Part shown: in pieces, positions 6,125 through 16,200 of the stretch | How the letters are laid out: the number at the start of each line of letters is the position of its first letter | Numbering within the stretch: position 1 is the stretch's first letter | Program-made: the position numbers and the translations under genes | Assembly (NCBI GenBank): GCA_036667875.1 | Contig: JAVWTD010000003.1 | Span: 7,253 to 71,252, forward strand | Length of the DNA stretch: 64,000 nucleotides | Reading direction: 5' to 3' | Source of the DNA: CAJGDV01 sp036667875 | Lineage (GTDB): Bacteria; Bacillota_I; Bacilli_A; RF39; UBA660 | The notes under the pieces: generated by a model | What the model was told of the DNA's origin: nothing | What the model saw: only the letters and a program-made list of their open reading frames with translations | Database searches by the model: none

Positions 6125-7600
6125 TTATATTACGATAGCAAATAGGTTTCCTGAACCTTTATTTACAAGTTTTGTAAGTGTTTGCTGAAGTTTAAATCTA
6201 ATATTATCAGGCATTAATGAAAGTTTTGCTTGAATACCTTCTTTTACGATTGAGTCTAAACTTCTTCCAAATAATTCACTTTTCCAAATGTTATTTGGGT
6301 CTAAGTCATAATCTTTCATTAAATAATTTATTAGTTCTTTACTTTGTATTTCTGAACCAATAATGGGTTCAAATGTTGATTCAACATCTACTCTTATCAT
6401 GTGTATAGCGGGTGCTACTGCTTTTAATTTTATTCCAAATCTATTTCCTTGTTTAATTATTTCTGGTGTGTCTAGTTTCATGTCTAATAGGGTTGGACTG
6501 GCTACACCGTATCCTGTTTGTTTTACCATTTTTAAGGCATTTGAAAATTGGGTATATTCACTTTGTATTTCATTATAATCTTGAAATAATTTTAAGACTT
6601 CTGTTTTATTATTTATGTCTATACCTACTACTTCATTTAATATTTTATTATAGAGTTCATCAGGAGATTCTAAGTTTATTGTGACAACTCCTGTATCTGC
6701 TCTTACTTCTGATAGATATGATTTACTAATAAACTCACAATTTTGAAAGTGAGAATTTATAGTGTCAACATCTCTTAGTTTATTTACACTTACTATACTT
6801 TCTTTTATTTTGAGGATATATTCTTTTTTTAACCAATTATTTGGTTTTAGACATGCAATCCATGATGGCATTTTAACTTGAACTTCTTCGACTGGAAATT
6901 CAAATAACGCTTCTTTTAGAATTGAGTATATTTCTCTTTCTGATATTGTTTCTATGTTCATATTTAGAACTGGTACATTGTATGTTTTAATGAGTTGATC
7001 TTTTAAGTTTTCTGTTGTTGGTAATGTTGGATGAGTTGAATTTAGTATTACTATAAATGGTTTTCCATATTCTTTTAACTCTTTTATAACTCTTTCTTCT
7101 GCTTTCAAATATTCTTCTCTTTTAAATTCTCCAATAGAACCGTCTGTTGTTACAACTATTCCAATTGTTGAATGATCTTTAATTACTTTTTCTGTTCCTA
7201 TTTCGGCTGCTTCTATAAATGGTATTTGTTCGTCGAACCAAGGGGTTTTCACCATTCTAGGTCCTGTTTCATCTTCATAACCTTTAGAGCCTTCTATAAC
7301 GTATCCTACGCAGTCTACAAGTCTAATATTAGTTGTAAAGTCATCTATTTTAATACTTGCAGAATTTGATGGGACAAATTTAGGTTCTGTTGTCATAATA
7401 GTTCTTCCTTGGGCACTTTGAGGTATTTCATCTAAGCATCTTTTTTTCTCATATTCATCTTCAATATTAGGAACAACTAAGTTTTCAATAACTTTTTTAA
7501 TAAAAGTACTTTTTCCAGTTCTTACTGCACCTACAACTCCTAGGTAAATGTCTCCATTTGTTCTTTCTTTAATACTTTTAATAATCTCTGCTTTTTCCAC
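6125..7600 (-). CDS. spoIVA: Stage IV sporulation protein A
   Basis: SpoIVA is the ATPase that polymerises on the outer forespore membrane in the mother cell and forms the base layer of the spore coat. The 491 residues match the usual length. The N-terminus GDIYLGVVGAVRTGKST (Walker A, residues 24-32), PQSAQGRTIMTTEPKFVP, RLVDCVGY, GYEDETGPRM, STIGIVVTTDGSIG and the C-terminal IKLKAVAPAIHMIRVDVESTFEPIIG are near-invariant family blocks. The start is a GTG at 7598-7600. It stands alone between terminators. In Bacillus it is under sigma-E; a possible -10 (CATATATT) lies 24 bases upstream. It is strong evidence that the organism makes endospores. Confidence 0.97.
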   Translation of the reverse strand: MEKAEIIKSIKERTNGDIYLGVVGAVRTGKSTFIKKVIENLVVPNIEDEYEKKRCLDEIPQSAQGRTIMTTEPKFVPSNSASIKIDDFTTNIRLVDCVGYVIEGSKGYEDETGPRMVKTPWFDEQIPFIEAAEIGTEKVIKDHSTIGIVVTTDGSIGEFKREEYLKAEERVIKELKEYGKPFIVILNSTHPTLPTTENLKDQLIKTYNVPVLNMNIETISEREIYSILKEALFEFPVEEVQVKMPSWIACLKPNNWLKKEYILKIKESIVSVNKLRDVDTINSHFQNCEFISKSYLSEVRADTGVVTINLESPDELYNKILNEVVGIDINNKTEVLKLFQDYNEIQSEYTQFSNALKMVKQTGYGVASPTLLDMKLDTPEIIKQGNRFGIKLKAVAPAIHMIRVDVESTFEPIIGSEIQSKELINYLMKDYDLDPNNIWKSELFGRSLDSIVKEGIQAKLSLMPDNIRFKLQQTLTKLVNKGSGNLFAIVI

Positions 7601-7646
7601 AGTATCCCTACTTTCTTCAATTAAATATATGTAATGATAAATAAAA

Positions 7647-7672
7647 AAAGAATAAAATTTATATTATTCTTT
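7647..7672 (-). terminator. Terminator of the TPR-like membrane protein gene
   Basis: The minus strand has AAAGAATAA/TTTATTCTTT flanking a short loop, followed by a T run, overlapping the stop codon. Confidence 0.65.
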
Positions 7673-8236
7673 ATCATAATGTGTTTCTTCGTGTTCTTTT
7701 GTTAAAAGTATGGCGTTTTGTTGTAGTTCTATATCCATGTCTTTTTTAGAAAAGTATATCATTTTATCTAAAACATATCCATGCATTTTATCGTCTTGTA
7801 TATATACTTTTGCTATGGTTAAGTTTGTATTTGCAGAAAAAGTAACTATTACTTTTTCTCCAGTTGATTTAGTATATGTACCACTTGCATTTTTTAGCAT
7901 TTCTAGTTCATTAATTTTTTCGGTTACATAATTTGGTTTTATTTTCATTCCATTTAAAATTTTTAATGATTCATCAATTGATTTATTTCTAATTGCACTA
8001 TAATAATTAGATTTTTCAATATATTTTTTGCTATCTTTTAAGTTGTGTGTTGCTTGAAAATGATTAATGGCTTCTTGATAATTTCCTTGTTCAAAAGATA
8101 TTATTCCAAGATTATATGCTAGTTCCCTGTTTAAGAATATTGAACAGTTCAAGGTAATTAGGGCTAGTCCTATAAGGGTAACCAGTACTAATCTTATTTC
8201 TTTTGATTTAAATGATTTTTCTTTTTTCTTTGTCAT
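7664..8236 (-). CDS. Membrane-anchored protein with a TPR-like segment, unknown function
   Basis: The 190-residue protein has a basic N-terminus, one transmembrane helix (about 13-32) and then a segment resembling a tetratricopeptide repeat (LAYNLGIISFEQGNYQEAINHFQATHNLKDSKKY, about 39-72). A beta-rich C-terminal half follows. It would expose its C-terminal part outside the membrane. I do not recognise a named family. It is monocistronic with a GGAGG ribosome site and a terminator. Confidence 0.7.
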   Translation of the reverse strand: MTKKKEKSFKSKEIRLVLVTLIGLALITLNCSIFLNRELAYNLGIISFEQGNYQEAINHFQATHNLKDSKKYIEKSNYYSAIRNKSIDESLKILNGMKIKPNYVTEKINELEMLKNASGTYTKSTGEKVIVTFSANTNLTIAKVYIQDDKMHGYVLDKMIYFSKKDMDIELQQNAILLTKEHEETHYDKE

Positions 8237-8339
8237 TCTTTTTCCTCCTATTATATATTTATTATATCACGAGTTTCTGAAATATGATATAATATTTATT
8301 AGTGATTATTCTTAAATATGTACAAAATACAATATTTCC

Positions 8340-8368
8340 TTGCTTAAACCAATATTTTATAGTATAAT
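8340..8368 (+). promoter_or_regulatory. Promoter of the DEAD-box helicase gene
   Basis: The sequence reads TTGCTT, a 17-base spacer, then TATAAT. The expected transcription start near 8375 leaves almost no leader for an ATG at 8380, which supports the ATG at 8392. Confidence 0.75.
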
Positions 8369-8391
8369 CAATAGGCGAAATGAGGAAAAAA

Positions 8392-9981
8392 ATGATTAAT
8401 GATTTTAAAAATCTAGGGCTAAATAGTAAAGTTCTAAAGTCGATTGAAACTTTAGGCTTTGTAAAACCTAGTAAAATTCAAGAAGAGATTATACCTGTTA
8501 TACTTGATGGGTACGATTGTATTGGACAAGCACAAACTGGTACGGGAAAAACTTTAGCGTATGCATCAAGTATTTTATCTAAAATAGATGTAAAGACTAA
8601 TGTTGTTAGGGCTATAATATTAACTCCTACTCGTGAATTAGCACTTCAAGTTGCTGAAGAGTTTGAAGGTTTGAACAAATCAAGTAAATTTAATATACTA
8701 TCAGTATTCGGAGGTTCAAGTATTGAACTACAATTAAAGGCTTTACACCGTGGGGTTGACATAGTTGTAGGTACTCCAGGGCGTATTATGGACTTAATGA
8801 GAAGAAAAGCTTTAAATATAGATAATTTAGAGTTCTTCGTATTAGATGAAGCGGATGAAATGTTAAATATGGGATTCTTAGATGATATAGAATCTATATT
8901 TGAACATACAAACAAGGATAAACAAGTTTTATTATTATCTGCTACTATGCCAAAAACTATTAAAAAATTAGCAGAAAAATATATGAAACCTGATTATCAA
9001 CATATCGAGATTGAAGCTAAACAAAAAACTAGTTTAAATGTAAAACAATCTTATTATTTAGTAAATGAAAGAGCAAGAGCGGAAGCCATTTGTAGAGTCA
9101 TGGACTTAAAAGATTCAAGCAGAACAATAATTTTCTGTCAAACAAAAAAAGAATGTGATCAATTATTAAAAGAATTATCTATGAGAAATTATAGTGCAGA
9201 AGTTATGCATGGAGACATTGCACAAAGTATGCGTATTCAAACATTAGATAGATTTAAAAATGATTCATTTAAAATTTTAATTGCTACTGATGTAGCTGCT
9301 CGTGGAATTCATGTTGAGGGTATTGATTTAGTAATTAATTATAATATGCCTCAGGAATTTGAAGCATATATTCACCGTATTGGTCGTACAGGTAGAGCTG
9401 ACGCTCAAGGTGAAGCTATAAGTTTTGTTAGCAATAGAGAAGTTAGATTTTTAAAAGACCTTGAAAGATTCACTAAATCAAGTATTACAATGTGTGATCT
9501 TCCTGGTAAAGAAGAAATAATTAAAGGAAAATACAATAAAGTATTATCTGAAGCTCAAACAAGTATTAATGAAAAAACTTATGAAGAAGCTATAGAATAT
9601 GTAAGATCATTTAATAAAGAAGATCTTTTAAAATTAGCGGCTGCTTTATTAAAAGTAAGTGTTGATGAAAAAATTGGGTCTGACTTTAATAAAGACTTAT
9701 CTGTTAAAGAAGAACGTGGAAGAAGAAATGTTGATGGAAATCATACAAGAGTTTTCCTTACAATTGGAAAACTTGATAATTTAAAAAGAGGTACTTTACT
9801 AGATTTCATGAAAGATGAAACTGGAATAGATAAAGATTGTTTCCACAATATTGAAATTCTTACTAAATTTACTTTCTTAGATGTTGATTCTAAAGAGGTT
9901 GATAAATTTATGAAGAAAATTCACAATACTCGTTTAAATAATAGAACAATAAGAGTAGAAATTGCTAAGAACCAAAAATAA
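8392..9981 (+). CDS. DEAD-box ATP-dependent RNA helicase with DbpA-type RNA-binding domain
   Basis: This RNA helicase unwinds structured RNA in ribosome assembly or mRNA decay. The Q motif (GFVKPSKIQ), Walker A AQTGTGKT, PTRELALQ, VLDEADEML, LLLSATMP, the second RecA domain and HRIGRTGR are all present. The last 75 residues (TRVFLTIGKLDNLKRG...TIRVEIAKN) match the DbpA C-terminal domain, which in DbpA/YxiN binds hairpin 92 of 23S rRNA. I chose ATG 8392 because GAGG lies six bases upstream and the promoter sits too close to ATG 8380. The gene is monocistronic. It may be a CshA/DeaD-like paralogue rather than true DbpA. Confidence 0.93.
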   Translation: MINDFKNLGLNSKVLKSIETLGFVKPSKIQEEIIPVILDGYDCIGQAQTGTGKTLAYASSILSKIDVKTNVVRAIILTPTRELALQVAEEFEGLNKSSKFNILSVFGGSSIELQLKALHRGVDIVVGTPGRIMDLMRRKALNIDNLEFFVLDEADEMLNMGFLDDIESIFEHTNKDKQVLLLSATMPKTIKKLAEKYMKPDYQHIEIEAKQKTSLNVKQSYYLVNERARAEAICRVMDLKDSSRTIIFCQTKKECDQLLKELSMRNYSAEVMHGDIAQSMRIQTLDRFKNDSFKILIATDVAARGIHVEGIDLVINYNMPQEFEAYIHRIGRTGRADAQGEAISFVSNREVRFLKDLERFTKSSITMCDLPGKEEIIKGKYNKVLSEAQTSINEKTYEEAIEYVRSFNKEDLLKLAAALLKVSVDEKIGSDFNKDLSVKEERGRRNVDGNHTRVFLTIGKLDNLKRGTLLDFMKDETGIDKDCFHNIEILTKFTFLDVDSKEVDKFMKKIHNTRLNNRTIRVEIAKNQK

Positions 9982-10000
9982 GACTTTCGTCTTATTTTTT
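9980..10000 (+). terminator. Terminator of the helicase gene
   Basis: The stem AAGAC-TTTC-GTCTT is followed by eight T. It overlaps the last codons of the convergent gene on the minus strand. Confidence 0.85.
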
Positions 10001-10333
10001 TTGTGGTGTATCTAAAAATATTAGTTCCATGCTGTTTACTATGGCTACAAATATTATTACTAAAAAATGGGTTTTTACAATACTTAAAAAGATACTGTTA
10101 AATAAAGTGGTAACTATTACAAGTTCCATTAATATATAATACTTTGTAGCGTAGTGGTCTTTATTTAGTTCTTTAAATAGTCCATATTTTAGGGCTAGAA
10201 AGTTTAAAGGTACAATAGCAATCATAACTATATTTAATCTATAAAAGTAGGATAAATTTAGTAAAAAATAAGATATTACTATTATTAGCATATATTTATA
10301 ACTATATTTAAAGGCATTTAATAAATCATTCAT
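9992..10333 (-). CDS. Small integral membrane protein, unknown function
   Basis: The 113-residue protein is largely hydrophobic, with three or four predicted helices (about 13-30, 34-50, 65-85, 88-106) and no recognised motif. It begins 2 bases after the polA stop, so it is probably translated from the polA transcript. No family is recognised. Confidence 0.65.
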   Translation of the reverse strand: MNDLLNAFKYSYKYMLIIVISYFLLNLSYFYRLNIVMIAIVPLNFLALKYGLFKELNKDHYATKYYILMELVIVTTLFNSIFLSIVKTHFLVIIFVAIVNSMELIFLDTPQKK

Positions 10334-10335
10334 AC

Positions 10336-13082
10336 TTATGCTTCATACCAGTTTTCACCATATTCAAATTCAACTTTTAATGGAACACTTAATTTTATTG
10401 TGTTTTCCATTGTTTCTTTTAAAATTTTTGTTACTACTTCTTTTTCTTCTTTCAATGTGTCTACTACAAGTTCATCGTGAACTTGAAGTATTAATTTACT
10501 TTTGATGTTTTCTTGTTTAAATTTAGTTTTAATTTCTACCATTGCTTTTTTAATTATATCTGCACTTGTTCCTTGAATTGGTGTGTTTTTTGCTATTCTT
10601 TCACCTTGTTGTCTTATCATGTAATTTGTATTTCCTAGTTCATCAATTTTTCTTTTTCTGTTTAATAGTGTTTTTACACTTTTTGTTATATAGGCTTCTT
10701 TTATTATTTTATCCATGTATTCATTGATGCCTGGATATGTTTTGTTATATTCTTCTATAAATGTTTTTGCTTCTGTTCTTGATATACTTAAGTTATCTGC
10801 TAGACCAAAGTCGCTGATACCATAAACAATTCCAAAATTTACTGCTTTTGCCATTCTTCTCATATCTTTTGTTACTTTATCAATATCNNNNNNNNNNNNN
10901 NNNNNNNNNNNNNNNNNNNNNNNNNNNNNNNNNNNNNNNNNNNNNNNNNNNNNNNNNNNNNNNNNNNNNNNNNNNNNNNNNNNNNNNCAAAATTTACTGC
11001 TTTTGCCATTCTTCTCATATCTTTTGTTACTTTATCAATATCGACTTTAAAGATATCACTTGCGGTTTTGGTGTGAATATCTATTTCGTTTTTAAAAGCA
11101 TCTTTTAATGGTTCAATATTAGCCATATGGGCTAGTATTCTAAGTTCTATTTGAGAGTAATCTCCACTTAAAATAATTGAATTATCACTTGGAATAAAAG
11201 CTTTTCTTATTAATTTTCCGTAAGTTGATCTAGCTGGAATGTTTTGAAGGTTTGGTTCGATTGAAGAAAGTCTTCCTGTTCTTGTTAAAGCTTGAGTATA
11301 GATTGTATGAATCTTTTTGTCTTCTCCAACACAGTCTATTAGTCCTTCAATATAAGTTGAATATAATTTAGTTAATGTTCTATATTCCATGACATAGTTT
11401 ATTATTGGATGACGACCTTGAAGTTTTGTTAAAACGTCAATGCTTGTTGAATAACCGGTTTTTGTCTTTTTGCCGTGTGGTAGTTCTAATTTATCAAAAA
11501 GAATTTCTCCGAGTTGTGAAGGTGATGATATATTAAATTCTGTTCCTGCTTCTTTAAATATATCTTTACTTATAATTTCTATTCTTGTTTTTATTTCTTC
11601 TCCCATTGTTTTTAAAACGTTTGTATCTACATTTACTCCGTCATATTCCATATCTCCGAGTACTATTGATAAAGGCATTTCAATATTATACATTAAGTTT
11701 GTCATTTCTTCTTTTTCTAATTCTTTTGTAAATTTTGTTTTTGATTCATAAATAAATTTGGCTTTATTTATTAAATCGTAGGCAATAATTTCTTCAGTTG
11801 GTAGTGCTAATTTTGTTTTAGTTCCGTAAGTTGCTTCATAGAATGGGATGTCAGAATCAAAATTATTTGCAATATAGGCTATATCATCTTTAACTGTATA
11901 ATCTAATAAATAGGCTGCTAAAAGTGTATCAAAGATAACATTATCTATTTCTATTCCCATTTTTTTAAGTGCCACATAAGTTTTTTTCAAATCATAAGTA
12001 TAAAGTTTTATATTTTTTAATTTTTTTATTGCTTCTTCTAGAAGATGTGGTGGAACAAAATAAGAATCTTCTTCATTATAAATACCAACTCCTATGACTT
12101 TAGATGAGTGATAATTTGACCCAAGTATTTCTAAATAAATGGCTGCATCTTTTGTTAGTGTTATTTCATCTATATTTTTTACTATTTTATATTCTTCTTT
12201 TTTCTTTGGGATATCTGTTTTAAATATATCTTTTTTTAAGAAAGAATAAAATTCTAAGTCTTCATATATTTCATTTAATTCTTTATGTTTTGGTCCTAAA
12301 TATTTAATATCATTAATATCTATTTCCATAGGAACGTCTCTTATGATTGTTGCTAAGTGATAACTTAAATATGCATTTTCTTTATCTTTTACAAGTTTAT
12401 CGTGAACGGCTCCTTTTATATTTTCAATATTTTCATAAATGCCATCTAATGATCCATGCTCAATCAATAGTTTTAAGGCTGTTTTTTCCCCTATTCCTTT
12501 TACTCCAGGAATGTTGTCAGATGAATCTCCCATCAATGCTTTAAGGTCTACTATTTTCTTTGGAACGATTCCATAATCTTTAAAAAATGTTTCTTCATTG
12601 TATCTTATATAATCTTTAGATTTTAATAGTTTTATATCAACATCACTACTTATTAGTTGTAGTAAATCTTTATCACTACTTATGATTGTTCCAATATATT
12701 TAGATTCTTCGTTACAGTATTCTGCGAATGTACCTATTATATCATCGGCTTCATAATTGTCTATTTCATAGTATTTAATGCCCATGCAGTCAAGAAGTGT
12801 TTTAGCTACCGGGAATTGTTGTTTTAATTCATTAGGTGTTTCTTGACGACCTGCTTTATATGCTTCATATTCAGTATGTCTAAATGTTTTTCCTTTATCA
12901 AAGGCTACTATCATATAAATTGGCTTTTCTTCAAGAATGATTTTATTAATCATATTAGTAAAACCAAATAATCCATTTGTTGGAAATCCTTTGCTATTTT
13001 TCATGAAATTTCCGTTGTATGCTGTTGCATAATAACTTCTAAAAAGTAAGTTATTTCCATCGACTAATATTATTTTTTCCAT
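10336..13082 (-). CDS. polA: DNA polymerase I (split by an assembly gap)
   Basis: Pol I fills repair gaps and removes RNA primers. The N-terminal 5'-3' exonuclease is complete (LVDGNNLLFRS, EADDIIGTF, DNIPGVKGIGEKTA). A 3'-5' exonuclease-like middle domain lacks the DxE metal ligands (IYLEILGSNY). The polymerase domain has NLQNIPARS, SGDYSQIELRILAH, RRMAKAVNFGIVYG and VHDELVVD. The 100-N run at 10888-10987 lies between two identical 55-base copies coding VTKDMRRMAKAVNF. Collapsing the overlap removes 155 bases and restores one open frame of 863 residues, a normal length. A -10 (TATAAT, TGA before it) is at 13107-13112. Confidence 0.93.
10833..10887. repeat. 55-base direct repeat, left copy, ending at the N run in polA
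   Basis: This stretch is identical to 10988-11042 on the other side of the N run. It codes the polA segment around RRMAKAVNF and would be present once in a normal polA. Confidence 0.95.
10888..10987. other. Assembly gap of exactly 100 N inside polA
   Basis: The gap is exactly 100 N with the same 55-base sequence on both sides, like the gap at 941-1040. It is a scaffold join, not a biological interruption. Confidence 0.97.
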
Positions 13083-13106
13083 TTCTTATTCCTCCATAGT
13101 ATATCT

Positions 13107-13112
13107 ATTATA
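13107..13112 (-). promoter_or_regulatory. Extended -10 of the polA promoter
   Basis: The minus strand reads TGATATAAT about 25 bases before the polA start, followed by a GGAGGAATAAG ribosome site. The -35 region is weak. Confidence 0.5.
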
Positions 13113-13130
13113 TCATAATTATGGTCTAAA

Positions 13131-13150
13131 AAAGGACGTTTTAGTCCTTT
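13131..13150 (-). terminator. Hairpin with T run between polC and polA
   Basis: The minus strand reads AAAGGAC-TAAAAC-GTCCTTT followed by TTTT, downstream of the polC terminator. It is probably a second, back-up terminator ahead of the polA promoter. Confidence 0.6.
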
Positions 13151-13208
13151 TAATGATAATTTTTAAATCTAATTTTACTATAAATAAATTGACTATTCTG
13201 ATAATAAA

Positions 13209-13233
13209 AAAGTAGAATAAAATATTCTACTTT
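13209..13233 (-). terminator. Terminator of polC
   Basis: An 11-base-pair stem (AAAGTAGAATA/TATTCTACTTT) is followed by a T run on the minus strand, overlapping the polC stop codon. Confidence 0.85.
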
Positions 13234-16200
13234 AAAATAATGATAATTGACTTGATTCATCCATTCCGTCAAGTACCCCCATTACTCTCATTTTTTCAAT
13301 TACTGTGCTTGAGATTTTGGCTCTTTTTTGAAGGTCTTCAATACTTATAAACGGTCTTATGTTTCTTTCTTCAATTATTTTATTTGCTACTGTTCCTCCT
13401 AGTCCATCGATTGTTCTAAATGGTGGAATAAGGGTGTGATCTCCTTTTATTATGAAATGATCGGAATCACTTTTTAGAATGTCTATGTTACCTATTTCTA
13501 TTCCTCTTGCAGTAGCTTCAAGGGCTATTTGTAATACTTCAAGGATAGATGCATCTTTATTTGTTGCTTCTTTTCCTTTTTCAGTTATTTCAATTATTTT
13601 ATGTTTTATGGAATTATATCCAAAAACCATTGATTGTATATCAAAATCAAAGCATCTTATAGATAAGTAGGCTGCATAATACCATAATGGTCTATGTACT
13701 TTAAACCATGCTATTCTAAAAGCACTCATTACGTATGCTGCAGCATGTGCTTTTGGAAACATATATTTTATTTTTTGGCATGAGTCTATGAACCAATCTT
13801 CTATTTTTGCTTCTTTCATTTCAGTTTTAAATTCTGCCCATTTTTCTGGGTCTTTGCTTGGTTTTCCTTTGCGGACAAATTCCATTATTTTAAATGCTTT
13901 TTTGGGTTCTAGTCCTTGATACATTAGATATACCATTATGTCATCACGACATCCAATTACGTCTTTAAATAGGACTACATTTTGTTTTATTAGGTCTCTT
14001 GCATTTCCTAGCCAAACGTCAGTTCCGTGTGATAAACCTGATATTTTTACTAGTTCTCCAAATGTTTTTGGTTTTGTGTCATTAAGCATTCCAGTTACAA
14101 ATTTGGTTCCAAATTCAGGTATTCCTAGTGTTCCAGTTTCACACATTATTTGTTCACTAGTAACTCCTAGTATTTCTGGGCTTGAGAAGATACTCATTGT
14201 ATCTTTATCATCAAGTGGAATTTTTGTTACATCCATGTGTGAAAGATCTTGGAGCATTCTTAAAACGGTTGGATCATCATGCCCAAGTATATCAAGTTTT
14301 AAGACGTCTTGATCAATTGCGTGATAGTCGAAGTGTGTTGTTCTCCAAAGAGAATTTTTATCGTCTGCTGGATATTGGAATGGGGTAAAATCAAATACAT
14401 CCATATATCCTGGAATTACTACAATTCCTCCTGGGTGTTGTCCGGTTGTTCTTTTGACTCCAATACATCCTTTTGCTAATCGTTCTATTTCGGCACCTCT
14501 TTTTTTGATGCCACGGTCTTCATAATATCCTAAAGCAAACCCGTAGGCTGTTTTGTCTGCTACTGTTCCTATTGTTCCTGCTCTATAAACATTATCTATT
14601 CCAAATAATTCTTTGGTGTATTCATGAGCTTTCCATTGATATTCTCCTGAAAAGTTTAAGTCTATGTCGGGTACTTTATCAGCATCAAATCCTAGAAATG
14701 TTGCAAATGGCATATCTTGACCATCTTTTAATAGATTAGTATTACAGTTAGGACAATTCATGTCTGGTAAATCATAACCACTACTATATTTTGTTCCTAA
14801 ACTTATTCCATCTATTTCAAATATACTTTTTTTACAATTTGGGCATCTATAATGTGCAGGAAGTGGATTAACTTCTGTTATTCCCATCATTGTTGCTACA
14901 AAAGATGAACCAACTGACCCTCTTGATCCAACTAAATAGCCATCATCATTTGATTTTTTAACAAGTTTTTGTGCTATTAAATATATTACATCAAATCCAC
15001 CTTTTATAATTCCTGTTAATTCTTGTTCAATTCTTTGGCTTATTATTTGGGGTAGTGGATTTCCATACATTTCAAACGCTTTAGTGAATACTAAATCTTT
15101 AGTTGTTTGTTCGCTATTTTCAATTTTAGGTGAAAAAGGTATTCCATTTGTTTCAATTATGACTTCAATTTGTTCTACTTTTTCTAAAATCTTGTTTGTA
15201 TTAGTTATTACTATTTCATGGGCTAATTCATTTCCTAAAAATGAAAAATCGTTTAACATTTCTTCGGTTGTTCTAAAGTGCATTGATGGAATTTTATTAA
15301 ATTTGTTTAGTGTTCTTATTAGGGGATGTCTTCCTCCTCCAGGTACTTTTTGGTTTACTATTATTTCTCTATAAATTTTATCATCTCTTTTTATGTGATG
15401 AACGTCACCTGTTGCTACGATTATTTTGTTTGTTTCTTTTGTACATTTGATTATTTTTTTGATTGCTAATTCTAAGTCACTTTTGTTATCAATATCGTGT
15501 CCAAGAATTAGGTGTTCATAAACTTCTGGTGGTTGAACTTCTACATAGTCGTAGAAGTTGATAATTTCTTTAAGGTTTTCTTCGTTAGTGGTACAAGTTT
15601 TAATAAATACTTCACTTTTTGAGCAACCGCTTCCAACAAGAAGTCCTTCACGATATTTATTTATCATGCTTTTTGGAATGCGTGCTCCTTTAGACATAAA
15701 GTCTGTGTTAGCGTAACTAATAATTTTAAACATATTTTTAAGTCCTGTTTTATTTAGGGCTAATAAATTTAAATGAAATTCGCTAGCAAAAATATATTGT
15801 TCATCATCAGTTACTAGTTTCTTTAAATCGTTTAAAGTAAAAATTTCTTGTAAATTTAAATTGATTATCATTTTAGATAGAATATATGCTGTTGCTTCGG
15901 CATCATAGTCTGCTCTATGGTGATGCTCTTCATCAAATGGTATGGCATATCTTTTTACTAAAGCTGAAAGACTATGTTTTGAGTGCTCTCTATCAAGTGT
16001 TCTTGATAGTTCTAGTGTGTCTATTACGGGGTTTGTTATTTCTCCTAAGTCATATTTATAGTAGGCCATTTCTAGCATTGACATGTCAAATTTAGCGTTG
16101 TGGGCTACTAATGGATATTCTTTTATAAATTCTTTAAATTTGATTACTACTTCTTTTTCGTTTGGTTTTCCTATTAACATGGTGTCTGTTATATTTGTAA

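Noticed and set aside
10336..10863. A stand-alone 175-residue gene for the C-terminal part of Pol I
   Set aside because: It joins in frame to the larger polA piece once the identical 55-base flanks of the N run are merged, so it is an assembly artefact.
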